64,000 nt of DNA from positions 139,415-203,414 of the forward strand of contig CBIHLM010000001.1 in NCBI GenBank assembly GCA_966210515.1, written 5' to 3'. A program made the position numbers and the translations under genes. Under the pieces are notes generated by a model. The model was not told the DNA's origin, made no database searches, and was given only the letters and a program-made list of their open reading frames with translations. Origin of the DNA: Paradesertivirga sp966210515 (GTDB taxonomy: Bacteria; Bacteroidota; Bacteroidia; Sphingobacteriales; Sphingobacteriaceae). The number at the start of each line of letters is the position of its first letter. Within the stretch, counting starts at the first letter, position 1. Below are positions 52,805 to 61,946 of this stretch, one piece after another.

Positions 52805-53647
52805 CTACGAGCAACATCCCGGCTTGCAACAGGCTTCCTCCGAGGGTTTCTGCGCAAATACACTAATGCTGAATATTCCCGTGTTACCTGCTTTATAAGC
52901 AAGCAGCTCCTCTGGATTCAGGTAATTGGCAAGAATATCATCTGGAATTGTAATCGCCTTTTCCTTCTGAATCTTAATATTTTCAAATCCGTTATTTTTT
53001 ATCAGATCTAAATAATTTTCCTTTTGAATGGCTCCCGAAACACATCCGGCATACATTTCGGCGGCATTCTGCAACTGAGAAGGCAAATTTCCGACCAAAA
53101 CTATATCAGAAATACTGAAGTGTCCTCCCGGTTTTAATACGCGATAAATCTCCTTAAACACATTGTCCTTATTGGGAACCAGGTTCAACACACAGTTACT
53201 TACAATTACATCGGCAATGTTTGCAGAAACAGGCATTTTTTCAATATCGCCTTGGCGAAACTCAACATTATGAAATCCAAGTTTTTCGGCATTTTCCCTT
53301 GCCTTATTTATCATGGCTTCGGTAAAGTCGATACCGATTACCTTACCTGCCTCACCTGCTTCAGCCCTGGCTACAAAACAATCATTCCCAGCGCCCGATC
53401 CGAGATCAATTACAACATCGCCCTTTTTTATCTGCGCAAACTTGGTAGGCAATCCGCATCCCAAGCCTAAGTCGGCGTCGGGATTATATCCTTCGAGATT
53501 ACTGTAATCATCACTCATGATATTGTAAACCTCTTCGCTGCAACAGCCGGAGCCACAACATGAAGTTTCGTTCGTCGATTTATCCTGCAAAGCAATTTCA
53601 CTATACTTTTGCCTTACCATTTCTTTTACTTCGTCGTCTGTTTTCAT
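52805..53647 (-). CDS. arsM: Arsenite S-adenosylmethyltransferase
   Basis: A 280-aa SAM-dependent enzyme that methylates arsenite. SAM motif VIDLGSGAGNDCFVAR is present, with the conserved cysteines in LGLGCGLPTKFA, SNCVLNLVPNK and AGCVSGA that bind As(III). Extra cysteine clusters CCGSGCC near the N-terminus and CCKPGCC at the end may also bind the metalloid. The ATG at 53647 is used; a longer frame to 53707 would run into arsR and through the operator. Confidence 0.94.
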   Translation of the reverse strand: MKTDDEVKEMVRQKYSEIALQDKSTNETSCCGSGCCSEEVYNIMSDDYSNLEGYNPDADLGLGCGLPTKFAQIKKGDVVIDLGSGAGNDCFVARAEAGEAGKVIGIDFTEAMINKARENAEKLGFHNVEFRQGDIEKMPVSANIADVIVSNCVLNLVPNKDNVFKEIYRVLKPGGHFSISDIVLVGNLPSQLQNAAEMYAGCVSGAIQKENYLDLIKNNGFENIKIQKEKAITIPDDILANYLNPEELLAYKAGNTGIFSISVFAQKPSEEACCKPGCCS

Positions 53648-53666
53648 AATTTTAATTATTTGTATT

Positions 53667-53682
53667 ATTGCAATATTGCGAT
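53667..53682 (-). promoter_or_regulatory. ArsR operator in the arsR-arsM gap
   Basis: A perfect-centre palindrome with arms ATTGCAAT and ATTGCGAT (one mismatch) in the 53-nt gap between arsR and arsM. It suggests a second, internal regulated promoter. Confidence 0.75.
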
Positions 53683-53700
53683 GATTTAATGCAAAAAATT

Positions 53701-54030
53701 TTAACAACAGTTTTTTGAACCTTGATACGAGGCGATGAAATCTCCAAATATGCTTTCAAGCATCTTCCAACTCTCCGGATTTATGCAATAACACACACTC
53801 ACTCCCTCTATGGTTCCCTGAATTAAGCCCACATTTTTAAGCTCTTTTAAATGTTGTGATATTGTTGCCTGAGCTAAACCTAACTCGTCTACCAAATCTC
53901 CGCATATACAGGCGTTTGTTTTTATGATCTGCTGTATAATCGCAATTCGGGCCGGATGAGCTAAAGCCTTTAATAATTGAGCCAACCTGTTTTGCTCTTC
54001 AGTAAAAATTTCCGATTTAGTCAATCCCAT
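53701..54030 (-). CDS. arsR: Arsenic-responsive repressor ArsR
   Basis: A 109-aa winged-helix metalloid sensor. LLKALAHPARIAIIQQII, ACICGDLVDELGLAQATISQHLKEL (recognition helix) and a C-terminal CC are visible; Cys pairs (ACICGD, VCYC, KNCC) can bind As(III). First gene of the arsenic operon, under its own operator. Confidence 0.95.
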   Translation of the reverse strand: MGLTKSEIFTEEQNRLAQLLKALAHPARIAIIQQIIKTNACICGDLVDELGLAQATISQHLKELKNVGLIQGTIEGVSVCYCINPESWKMLESIFGDFIASYQGSKNCC

Positions 54031-54033
54031 TAC

Positions 54034-54049
54034 ATTGCAATATTACGAT
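54034..54049 (-). promoter_or_regulatory. ArsR operator before arsR
   Basis: ATTGCAATATTACGAT is a palindrome with arms ATTGCAAT and ATTACGAT (two mismatches), 3 nt from the arsR start codon. Confidence 0.75.
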
Positions 54050-54192
54050 GAATATAATTCAAATCAAAATTTATTTTCAAAAACGTGACATTGTAATCTT
54101 TTAACAAATGCGCATAATCACGAAACTCTTTGATACAAGGCACGTTAAATACATTAAGATTATGTAAGTTTAATATTAATTAATCTAAGAAA

Positions 54193-55392
54193 TTGAGAGC
54201 CCTAAAACATACTTCAGGGGGTACAACGATACTCATATTCCTGCTAATGCTTTGGCACAGTCAAAGTGTGGCACAGAATTATAGTTTCGAATTTTATGGA
54301 AGCACCTTCAATTTCGAACTGGACGAATCGGTGAAGGTTAAATTTTCAGACACCGTCGACGAAAAAATGCTTAGCGCCTTTTACACGTCGATAAACAAAT
54401 CTAATTACCAGCCAATAGTAAAAGCTCTAATCTCTCATAAAGAAAAACACCAGTTAAACGACTGGCTCTATTATCAGTTGATCCGCAAAACGGCGCAGCA
54501 AATAGCTCCAAAGGCTACGAATTATTATCGGTACACTTTATACAAGTGGTTCTTTCTGGCCAAAACCGGTTACGATGCAAGGCTTGCCCTGGAAAAAGAT
54601 AAAATTCTTTTTTATGTTTTAAGCGATGATGACATTTCTGACATTCCCTTTTATACGAGCAACGGTAAACAATACGTATGCTTAAATATTCACGACTACG
54701 ATAATATCGATCTGAAAAGAAATAAGATCTATCCTGTAGATATTGTTATCCCCGAAGGCAAAAATTCATTTTCGTATAAGGTAACCCAAATGCCCGAATT
54801 CAAATCAGAAGACTATTCGGTGAAAAATATTGCTTTTAATTATAAGCAACGGGTTTATCATTTCGATGTATTGATGAACTCAGAAATTCAGGGGATTTTC
54901 CGTAATTATCCTGTCGTAGACTTTGCTTCGTATTTTAATATTCCACTAAGCAAACAAACCTATAGCTCACTAATTCCAAATCTTAAAAAGAACATCGCCA
55001 AAATGAGTCAGAAAAAAGGTGTGGATTATTTAATGCGCTTTACCCGCAACGCGTTTCCATATGCCGATGATGATTTGAATTTTGGCAAAGAGAAACGCCT
55101 CTCACCCGAACAAACCTTATTTTCAGAATACAGCGATTGCGATGACAGAGCAGCATTATTCTTTTACCTGGTTAAAGAGATATATAATCTGCCCATGATT
55201 GCTCTCCTGTATCCAACACATATTACAATGGCTGTGCAGTTTAACAAACCTACCGGGAAGCCAATAATTTATAACGGAAAAAGGTATTCAGTTTGCGAGG
55301 CAACACCGCAGGATCGGGACTTGAAAGTTGGGCAGTTATCGTCTAAACTTCAGAATGCTTCGTATGAGGTGGTTTATGCATATGAGCCGTGA
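54193..55392 (+). CDS. Secreted transglutaminase-like protein
   Basis: A 399-aa protein from a TTG start; the signal peptide (ILIFLLMLWHSQSVAQ) confirms that start, since the next Met lies inside it. The C-terminal part is transglutaminase-like: Cys in SEYSDCDDRAALFFYLV, His in YPTHITMAV and an acidic residue in VCEATPQDRD make a possible triad. It ends 2 nt from a convergent lipoprotein. Function unknown; a peptidoglycan or cell-surface role is inference. Confidence 0.75.
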   Translation: MRALKHTSGGTTILIFLLMLWHSQSVAQNYSFEFYGSTFNFELDESVKVKFSDTVDEKMLSAFYTSINKSNYQPIVKALISHKEKHQLNDWLYYQLIRKTAQQIAPKATNYYRYTLYKWFFLAKTGYDARLALEKDKILFYVLSDDDISDIPFYTSNGKQYVCLNIHDYDNIDLKRNKIYPVDIVIPEGKNSFSYKVTQMPEFKSEDYSVKNIAFNYKQRVYHFDVLMNSEIQGIFRNYPVVDFASYFNIPLSKQTYSSLIPNLKKNIAKMSQKKGVDYLMRFTRNAFPYADDDLNFGKEKRLSPEQTLFSEYSDCDDRAALFFYLVKEIYNLPMIALLYPTHITMAVQFNKPTGKPIIYNGKRYSVCEATPQDRDLKVGQLSSKLQNASYEVVYAYEP

Positions 55393-55394
55393 TT

Positions 55395-55916
55395 TTAATC
55401 ATACACGAAATTAGGATAGAAATACTGTTTTAAGTGCAGGGTATCTAATGGCATGTTTCCTTCAACTGTAGCCATAATTATTTCAGCTTCGATCAGCCAT
55501 TTGGTTTGATCAGCTGGATTTCCAGGACTTAAATTTTTGCCTTTCACAAAGCCTCCGACAGGTTTTAAATCTACTGTATTACGCAATAGTATGTCGCTAT
55601 TTAAATATTTAACAAATCCGTTTTTAATTTCATCAGGACGTAATAAAAACTCATCGCTTTGCATGGGTGCTTTAATCCATAAGGTAGATTCTTGTTTATA
55701 AGAAAAGACAGGTATTTGTATCACACTTTTAAACACTCTATAATCACCCTGGATTAAGCCATTTGATTGGATGTCGGAATGCTCGGTGAATACGTATGAA
55801 CATTCGGCGTTTTCGGGACAGGTTGTTAGAGGGCTATCCTTTATACTAAGACTATTCTTTTTACAAGATGCTATTTGAATAATCAGGACCAGAGATAATA
55901 AACTTAATAATTTCAT
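55395..55916 (-). CDS. Hypothetical lipoprotein
   Basis: A 173-aa protein with signal peptide and lipobox (IQIASC, Cys at 18). The mature part alternates strands; two further Cys (TTCPENAECSY) may form a disulphide. No family recognised. Convergent with the transglutaminase-like gene. Confidence 0.65.
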   Translation of the reverse strand: MKLLSLLSLVLIIQIASCKKNSLSIKDSPLTTCPENAECSYVFTEHSDIQSNGLIQGDYRVFKSVIQIPVFSYKQESTLWIKAPMQSDEFLLRPDEIKNGFVKYLNSDILLRNTVDLKPVGGFVKGKNLSPGNPADQTKWLIEAEIIMATVEGNMPLDTLHLKQYFYPNFVYD

Positions 55917-55973
55917 AGGGCTTTTATTTTTCTATACGGAGCGATTGAACAAATACTTACAGATTCCTTAAAC

Positions 55974-56002
55974 TAAAAAACCCCGCCAAATGGCGGGGCT
56001 TT
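55974..56002 (-). terminator. Terminator of the beta-helix lipoprotein gene
   Basis: CCCCGCCA and TGGCGGGG pair perfectly on a 2-nt loop and, on the minus strand, TTTTTT follows. Confidence 0.9.
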
Positions 56003-56021
56003 TCTCAAATTTTTACAAATC

Positions 56022-57371
56022 TTAGTAGATAGCATTTTTTGGATCCCAGTTAGCCCATCCGGAGGTCCAGTTTGTAGTGCCCATAGCGCCTGCAAATGTC
56101 TCTACCGTAAAACCAGTAGCAAGGTCGCCTTCGAACTTCGCTTTTCCGTTTGCCGGAGAAGAAGCTTTCAGGGTTAAGTTAGGTGAACCTAACTCAATGC
56201 TGTTAAAGCCGGCTGCATCTGCATTGGCTACAGTGGTGTTTCCTTTCGTTCCTGCAAACGTAGTCAAAGCAGCTACATCTGCAAACGAAGTTACCGTTCC
56301 TGACAAACCATAATTGGCTGCGTTACCGAATACAATGTTGTTAGAGAAACCTGCTCTGCCTGCAAGTGCCTCAGCCGCCGGGAACTCTGTAAATTCTACA
56401 GCATTTCCTTTAGCGTTAACGATTATTGAATTTGCTAAAACCAATCTACTGTTAAGTCCGTAATGGATACCCGCGCCATGGTTAGCGTTTGAGCTCGGTC
56501 CAGGACCGATGAAAGTAAAGTTAGACATAATAGGCTTTGTATATTTACCTCCTGTTACGGCACCCTTATTCTCAAGTTCGATAGCCTTTGAAACGCTCTT
56601 ATCTGCAAGATTAGGATCCTTTATCGAAATACCATATTGGATCTTGCCGGTATAACCGTGATCGAAATCGAAATCGTCATCAACAGTTCTGTAAACAATC
56701 AGGTGGGTTGCATTAACGGTTCCACCAAAAAACTCGAAACCATCATCGCCACCGTATGATACCTGAACGTGGTGAAATGTTGTTCCGCTACCTACACCGC
56801 AAAGAGTTAGGCCATTCAATTCTTTGTCAGCCTCAACAGGATAACCGGCAAATTCGATACGTACGTAGGTAAAGCTTCCTGAATTATCAGCCGGATTGGT
56901 TCCACCATATTCGGCAACGCCAGCTCCTAAAATTCCTCCTTCGTATTTAGCAGTTCCGTCAGCAGTATTTACCGTAGAATTTCCAGAGATAACGATTCCC
57001 GCCCAGTCACCTTCTTTTCTCATACCAACCGCCTGGTCAGACGTAAAAACAATCGGGTTAGACGCAGTACCATTTGCTTCAATGTCACCATCCTTCTCGA
57101 TAAAAAGTGCAGCTTTAGTTGCCTTTTCACCTTTAATTACTGTACCTGCGGGAATAACAAGTTTTCCCCCTCCCATTACCCTAACATATCCTCTCAAAAG
57201 GTAAACTTTATTCGCACTGAGGGTTTTAGTAGAAGTTATCTGACCTTCTAAAATTTCCTGCTCTTTCACAATAATCTCCTCATCAACGGGATCATTGTTT
57301 TTACAAGCACTGAACACAGTTAGCACTGCAAACAGCATAACTGTAAAAAATTTAGTTCTTTTAATATTCAT
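56022..57371 (-). CDS. Beta-helix lipoprotein paired with a TonB receptor
   Basis: About 449 aa from the ATG at 57371, with a lipobox (VFSAC). The mature part is a right-handed beta-helix with ladder-type motifs such as GDWAGIVISGNST, FTYVRIEFAGYPV, HHVQVSYGGDDGFEFFGGTV and THLIVYRTVDDDFDFDHGY. The acidic DDDFDFD stretch could bind cations. It lies 83 nt downstream of the TonB receptor, so they likely form one system; a candidate activator site sits in that gap. Ligand unknown. Confidence 0.8.
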   Translation of the reverse strand: MNIKRTKFFTVMLFAVLTVFSACKNNDPVDEEIIVKEQEILEGQITSTKTLSANKVYLLRGYVRVMGGGKLVIPAGTVIKGEKATKAALFIEKDGDIEANGTASNPIVFTSDQAVGMRKEGDWAGIVISGNSTVNTADGTAKYEGGILGAGVAEYGGTNPADNSGSFTYVRIEFAGYPVEADKELNGLTLCGVGSGTTFHHVQVSYGGDDGFEFFGGTVNATHLIVYRTVDDDFDFDHGYTGKIQYGISIKDPNLADKSVSKAIELENKGAVTGGKYTKPIMSNFTFIGPGPSSNANHGAGIHYGLNSRLVLANSIIVNAKGNAVEFTEFPAAEALAGRAGFSNNIVFGNAANYGLSGTVTSFADVAALTTFAGTKGNTTVANADAAGFNSIELGSPNLTLKASSPANGKAKFEGDLATGFTVETFAGAMGTTNWTSGWANWDPKNAIY

Positions 57372-57423
57372 AATTTTCTCTTTTGTAAGATGTTTCAAAA
57401 ATAAGTTTGTTGTATTATCAGGG

Positions 57424-57440
57424 ATTTAACCCTATGTTAC
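57424..57440 (-). promoter_or_regulatory. Direct-repeat element C (11-nt period) before the lipoprotein
   Basis: On the minus strand GTAACATAGGGTTAAAT has TAACAT and TTAAAT on one face of the helix with an 11-nt period. The same pattern occurs twice upstream of the TonB receptor. It resembles a Pho-box type tandem site. Confidence 0.45.
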
Positions 57441-57454
57441 CTTATGATTAATTC

Positions 57455-60310
57455 TTAGAATTTGTATCCAAACCCCAGGGATATTGTTCTGCCAAACTGA
57501 ACCGAGTTAATCAACTGATCTGAACCAGAATCGTAAGTCTTATTTGTATTAATGTCCTGGTAAAAGTTTGCATCGCTATCAAGAAGGTTACTAATACTGA
57601 GTTTCAGTTCTCCTTTACTTTTAATTATTGATTTCGATAACTGAAAGTCAATCAAATCGCGGGGTGCCTCATAAATGTCCGGATAATCGGCCTGGAACGT
57701 GTCGCCGTTGTATTGACCAAAGCCAACAATAGCTATTCGTCTTCCAATTCTGTTGTAAAGTAAATTGGCCTGCAAGCCGCTTTTAGGTTCTGAATACTGG
57801 AAGCCTGTATTTATAAGATAAGGCGACTGACCTTGCAATGGCCGCTTATCTAATATGGTTACTGCATTGCCAAAATTCACCTGTGATTTTATTGCAGCGG
57901 CGTTGGCCGTAAACACCAGGTTTTTGAAGAAAACCGAACCCGAATTAATAAAGCCAAGGTTGTGTCTTAACTCTAGTTCCGCCCCGAAAACTTCGGCCTC
58001 GGGCGCATTTATATAGGAAATTGATTTACTTGCCGCAGTCGATCCCGAAAGGATGTTGCTTTCTATAGGTTTTATCAAATGCTTGTAAAACACTGAAAAT
58101 GAAATCAGCTGTCCGGGGGAAGGGTACAACTCATAACGTAAGTCGATATTATCAATGGTGGTTCTCTGAAGCTCGGTGTTTCCGATTTTCACCGTGCCTG
58201 TAACGAAGTCATAAAAACTGAACGGAGCAAGTTCCCTGAACTGGGCACGGGCAACGGTTCTTCCGTAGCTTGCCCGCAGATTAGACGCGTCATTAAGTGC
58301 ATACGACAAATTAATTGAGGGCAGTATATCAAGATAGTTGTTGTTGATGCTCACTGCACCGGAATTATCGCGGGTATCAAGCGTTTCAATATAATTTTCA
58401 ACACGCAGGCCCCAGGTTGCTTTCAGCTTTTTGAACAGCTCGTTTGTCATCATTAAATAGCCGGCATTTAAGTCGCCCGAGCCATCATACGTATTGGCGG
58501 GATTCGTAATATCATCAAGGTAAAACTTATCTTGAGCTATATTAGCAGAGCTGAAAAGCTGGCCCTGAGGAAGACTTAGCAGGGCTTCAGAAGCGGCAAA
58601 GTCGTCGGTATTTATCACATACCCAAGAACCCGGGCCGACACGTTACGCTGTTTATACTGCTTCAATAATCCAGCCTTAATAGTTTGGTTTTGCCCTTTG
58701 ATCTCAACCGGCAGTGTATAATTTACCGAAGCTCCAAAGACATTTTCACCTAATTCGCTAAAAAAGCGACCTGCAGTAGACGGTGTAGCAACTGATGGCA
58801 CCTGAGCCTGATAAGGGACCTCTGCGTTATCGGTAACTTTTTTCACAAAGGCAAGGCGCCGTAAATCGGGCTGGTCGTTTGTAATTCTGCTAAACGACGT
58901 GTTCCAATTCAAACGCGATTTATTCTTTTGCGACAAAAGGTGTTCGCCCTCAAGAACGGAGTTTATAAGTGATTTATCAGTTACCTCTTGTTGTGAGACT
59001 TTTTGTAGTGATTGTATATCAAATGTTCCGGAGCGTTGCAGGTAATTATCCTCAAAGCTTTGGTTGAACACATTTTTCAACGCAAACTTGTGGTTTCCTT
59101 TGATGTATGAAATATTAGCCAGCACGCCCAGCGTAGAGCTGAAATTATAATAGTTGTCGTTATATTGAAACAAGGGAATACCGCGACCGGTGGCTCCCGC
59201 TTCATTATAATCATTCCGCTCTTCCTGCGAAATTGTTGCTGCATTTCTATAATTGGTTGAAAGGATAAGTCCTAGCTTGCTATCATTTTTAAAATGAAAC
59301 GAATTACCATATACTAGCTGTATACTTTGGGTAGGCATTGTGGTTCCGAGATTGTTTATCCCCCATGAATTATTAAACTGTTTGGTTAAAGCAACTCGTC
59401 GATCGATTGGCTGGTTAACATACCGCTGCCGCGAGGCTGGAAAAGATGACGGCATGGCTCTTGAAGATGCGCCGAAGCCGGAGAAGTCTAATATACTTCG
59501 TGAATTGCCGTAGAATGGCTTGAACGTCGAAATACTATTGTATCCAACGCTATAGCTGAACTGCAAGTTCTTTAGGTCCGGAAAATCTTTAGTTTTTATC
59601 TGAACAGCACCGCCTGCAAAATCGCCCGGAAGATCAGGTGTCGCGGTTTTACTTATAATAACATTATCGATAAGCGCCGAAGGAATAACATCAAACGAAA
59701 AGGTCTTCCTGTCTGCCTCAGAACTCGGCAGCGGCGAGTTGTTTATCATCGCATTGTTATATCTGTCGCTCAATCCCCTAACAATGATGAATTTATTATC
59801 CTGCACACTGGCACCACTCACTCGCTTCAATACCTCACCCGTATTTTTATCAGGCGAACGACGGATCACGTCGGCAGAAATTCCGCTAGACATACTAATT
59901 GCATTTTTCTGCTGTACATATAAACCGCTAACAGACTCCTGCTTAGCCGTAGCCGTGATAACCACCTGCTGCAACTCCTGGCCAGATTCTTCCATCACAA
60001 CATCAAGATTCGTCACCTTCCCTGCCGAAACAAGTATATCCGAAATCTTTTTGGTAGGATAACCCACATACGAAAACTCTAATGTAAATGTACCTGCGGA
60101 TAGCCCTGCTAAAGTATATCGCCCTTCAACATCACTTGTGGTACCTTTGGTAGTTCCTGAAACCTTTACAGAAACTCCGATAAGCGTTTCACTGGTTTTT
60201 TTGTCGCTAAGTTTTCCAGTGATTTTGCCTTGTGCGAAAGTATCTGAGATTAATACTCCGGTAATACATACAACAATAGCTAAAATTCTGATAATGAGAT
60301 TGTGTTTCAC
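57455..60310 (-). CDS. TonB-dependent receptor with carboxypeptidase-like domain
   Basis: A 951-aa outer-membrane protein: signal peptide (ITGVLISDTFAQ), carboxypeptidase-D regulatory-like domain (about 28-110), a plug with QQVVITATAKQES, KFIIVRGLSDRYNNAMINNS and LPGDFAGGAVQIKTKDFP, then a large barrel ending in TISLGFGYKF. It is not SusC-like (no SusD neighbour) but is paired with a beta-helix lipoprotein. The ligand may be a phosphorus-bearing or other nutrient if the direct repeats upstream are Pho-type sites; that is inference. Confidence 0.9.
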   Translation of the reverse strand: MKHNLIIRILAIVVCITGVLISDTFAQGKITGKLSDKKTSETLIGVSVKVSGTTKGTTSDVEGRYTLAGLSAGTFTLEFSYVGYPTKKISDILVSAGKVTNLDVVMEESGQELQQVVITATAKQESVSGLYVQQKNAISMSSGISADVIRRSPDKNTGEVLKRVSGASVQDNKFIIVRGLSDRYNNAMINNSPLPSSEADRKTFSFDVIPSALIDNVIISKTATPDLPGDFAGGAVQIKTKDFPDLKNLQFSYSVGYNSISTFKPFYGNSRSILDFSGFGASSRAMPSSFPASRQRYVNQPIDRRVALTKQFNNSWGINNLGTTMPTQSIQLVYGNSFHFKNDSKLGLILSTNYRNAATISQEERNDYNEAGATGRGIPLFQYNDNYYNFSSTLGVLANISYIKGNHKFALKNVFNQSFEDNYLQRSGTFDIQSLQKVSQQEVTDKSLINSVLEGEHLLSQKNKSRLNWNTSFSRITNDQPDLRRLAFVKKVTDNAEVPYQAQVPSVATPSTAGRFFSELGENVFGASVNYTLPVEIKGQNQTIKAGLLKQYKQRNVSARVLGYVINTDDFAASEALLSLPQGQLFSSANIAQDKFYLDDITNPANTYDGSGDLNAGYLMMTNELFKKLKATWGLRVENYIETLDTRDNSGAVSINNNYLDILPSINLSYALNDASNLRASYGRTVARAQFRELAPFSFYDFVTGTVKIGNTELQRTTIDNIDLRYELYPSPGQLISFSVFYKHLIKPIESNILSGSTAASKSISYINAPEAEVFGAELELRHNLGFINSGSVFFKNLVFTANAAAIKSQVNFGNAVTILDKRPLQGQSPYLINTGFQYSEPKSGLQANLLYNRIGRRIAIVGFGQYNGDTFQADYPDIYEAPRDLIDFQLSKSIIKSKGELKLSISNLLDSDANFYQDINTNKTYDSGSDQLINSVQFGRTISLGFGYKF

Positions 60311-60332
60311 TTTTACAATTTTTGATTCGTTG

Positions 60333-60340
60333 CAAAAGTA
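60333..60340 (-). promoter_or_regulatory. -7 element of the TonB receptor
   Basis: Minus-strand TACTTTTG matches TAnnTTTG, 22 nt before the start codon. No -33 element is visible; direct repeat A occupies that position. Confidence 0.6.
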
Positions 60341-60348
60341 TTATCGCA

Positions 60349-60366
60349 ATGTTAGCTGCATGTTAC
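60349..60366 (-). promoter_or_regulatory. Direct-repeat element A (11-nt period)
   Basis: On the minus strand GTAACATGCAGCTAACAT holds two TAACAT hexamers with an 11-nt period, ending 9 nt before the -7 element, where an activator would replace a -33 box. Confidence 0.55.
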
Positions 60367-60390
60367 CCGTCAATTAAAGAAAGGTAAGGT

Positions 60391-60411
60391 TTAAATTAAC
60401 TCAGTGTTAAG
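60391..60411 (-). promoter_or_regulatory. Direct-repeat element B (11-nt period)
   Basis: On the minus strand CTTAACACTGAGTTAATTT carries TTAA twice, 11 nt apart, one turn-set upstream of element A. Confidence 0.4.
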
Positions 60412-60430
60412 AGGTAGAGCAGGTGAATTA

Positions 60431-61915
60431 TTATTTGCCTGTTAAATCGCCCACTATTTTAGCAGACAACAGGGCCAGTGGAATTCCACCTCCGGGATGC
60501 ACGCTGCCTCCGGCAAAATACAAGCCCTTTATTGCTGAAGAAAAGTTCGGGTGCCGCAGAAAGGCCGCGAATTTATTATTTGAACTGGTTCCATATAAAG
60601 AACCCTGATAAGAAGACGTTTTGGACTCGATGGATCTGGGATCTAGGATGGTTTCGCTTTTGATTCGGGATTCAATGTCCTTTCCTAAAACACGACTTAA
60701 CTTTTCCAGAATATTTGTTCTGGCCTGAGCGATAAGCGTATCCCAATCCTGACCGGTATTTGACGGAACATTAATCATCACAAACCAATTTTCGCATCCG
60801 GGTGGAGCATCATCAGGTTTATATTTTGAAGTAATATTGATATAAACAGTTGGGTCCTGATGAATTTTTTCTTCTTTCCAGATAGCATCAAACTCTTGCT
60901 GGTAATTATTACTGAAAAAAATATTGTGAAGATCCATTTCAGGAAACTCTCCATTAATACCCCAGTAAAAAATCAACGCAGAACTGCTCCGCTCCTGGCC
61001 TAATGTACCTTGCGGAGCTTTAAGATGTGGCAGCAGCTTTTTATACGTGAACCAAACATCCATATTCGAAACCACAATCGATGCGTTTTTCTGACTATCA
61101 TTAACTTTTACCCCTTTTACAGCATCATTTTTAATTATGATTTCATCAACCCGAGAGCTATAGTTGAACTCCACACCCAAATCCTCTGCAAGCTTTACCA
61201 AACTTGTGGTAATGCTGTACATTCCACCTTCAGGGAAATAGGCACCATAATGATATTCAAGATGAGGGATTACATTTAAAGTGGCGGGTGCCTGATAAGG
61301 ATCCGAACCATTGTACGTGGCATACCTATTAAACAACTGCACTGTTTTTTCATCCCTGAAAAAGGACTCATTCGCTTTATTCATGCTACGCATTGAATCT
61401 ATCCCGGCTATTTGAAGAAAGGACTTTAAAGTATCAATACTCAAATAAGTTTTTAAACGATGCAGGGATTTTTCAAGAAAAACGTGGTTTGTGATGGAAT
61501 AAATCTTCCCGCTTTTTTTTAAGAAAGCTTTTACAGAAGATGCCGGATCGGCTGTTTTGGCCGCTATTTCATCGGCAAATTTCTCCGGATCGGACCAGGC
61601 GTTAATTAATGTGCCATCCTCATAAAAATAAGCACACAGCCTGTCAAGACGCCTGTATTGAAAATAATCTCTGGGATCTTTTCCCGCCAAATCGAACAAT
61701 TCATCCACGTATTGAGGCATGGTAAACAAACTCGGACCAGCGTCGAAACGATATCCCGCGGCCTCAAACTCCGAAAGTTTACCCCCGGGATAAGAATTCG
61801 CCTCGAACACCTTTACCGAATATCCCTTAAGTGCTAAGCGAACGGCGCTGGCAATTCCCGCAATACCAGCTCCTATTACTATAGCTTGCCTGGAGTGATT
61901 TGCGATTTGAGACAT
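60431..61915 (-). CDS. crtD: CrtD-like carotenoid desaturase
   Basis: A 494-aa FAD-dependent enzyme of the phytoene desaturase/isomerase family. The FAD site IVIGAGIAGIASAVRLALKG, YRFDAGPSLFTMPQYVDELF, LFNRYATYNGSDPYQAPATL and the end YFAGGSVHPGGGIPLALLSA are present. The pattern is closest to 1-hydroxycarotenoid 3,4-desaturase CrtD of Bacteroidota; a CrtI-like step is the alternative. The first nine residues (MSQIANHSR) are read from a dispersed repeat. No other carotenoid gene is nearby. Confidence 0.8.
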   Translation of the reverse strand: MSQIANHSRQAIVIGAGIAGIASAVRLALKGYSVKVFEANSYPGGKLSEFEAAGYRFDAGPSLFTMPQYVDELFDLAGKDPRDYFQYRRLDRLCAYFYEDGTLINAWSDPEKFADEIAAKTADPASSVKAFLKKSGKIYSITNHVFLEKSLHRLKTYLSIDTLKSFLQIAGIDSMRSMNKANESFFRDEKTVQLFNRYATYNGSDPYQAPATLNVIPHLEYHYGAYFPEGGMYSITTSLVKLAEDLGVEFNYSSRVDEIIIKNDAVKGVKVNDSQKNASIVVSNMDVWFTYKKLLPHLKAPQGTLGQERSSSALIFYWGINGEFPEMDLHNIFFSNNYQQEFDAIWKEEKIHQDPTVYINITSKYKPDDAPPGCENWFVMINVPSNTGQDWDTLIAQARTNILEKLSRVLGKDIESRIKSETILDPRSIESKTSSYQGSLYGTSSNNKFAAFLRHPNFSSAIKGLYFAGGSVHPGGGIPLALLSAKIVGDLTGK

Positions 61916-61930
61916 AAGATCTGGGATCTA
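61897..61930. repeat. GAGACAT-type repeat at the crtD start
   Basis: Plus-strand TGATTTGCGATTTGAGACAT and AAGATCTGGGATCT resemble 51534-51562. The crtD start codon lies inside it. Confidence 0.4.
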
Positions 61931-61946
61931 CAGAATATCAGGGTTG

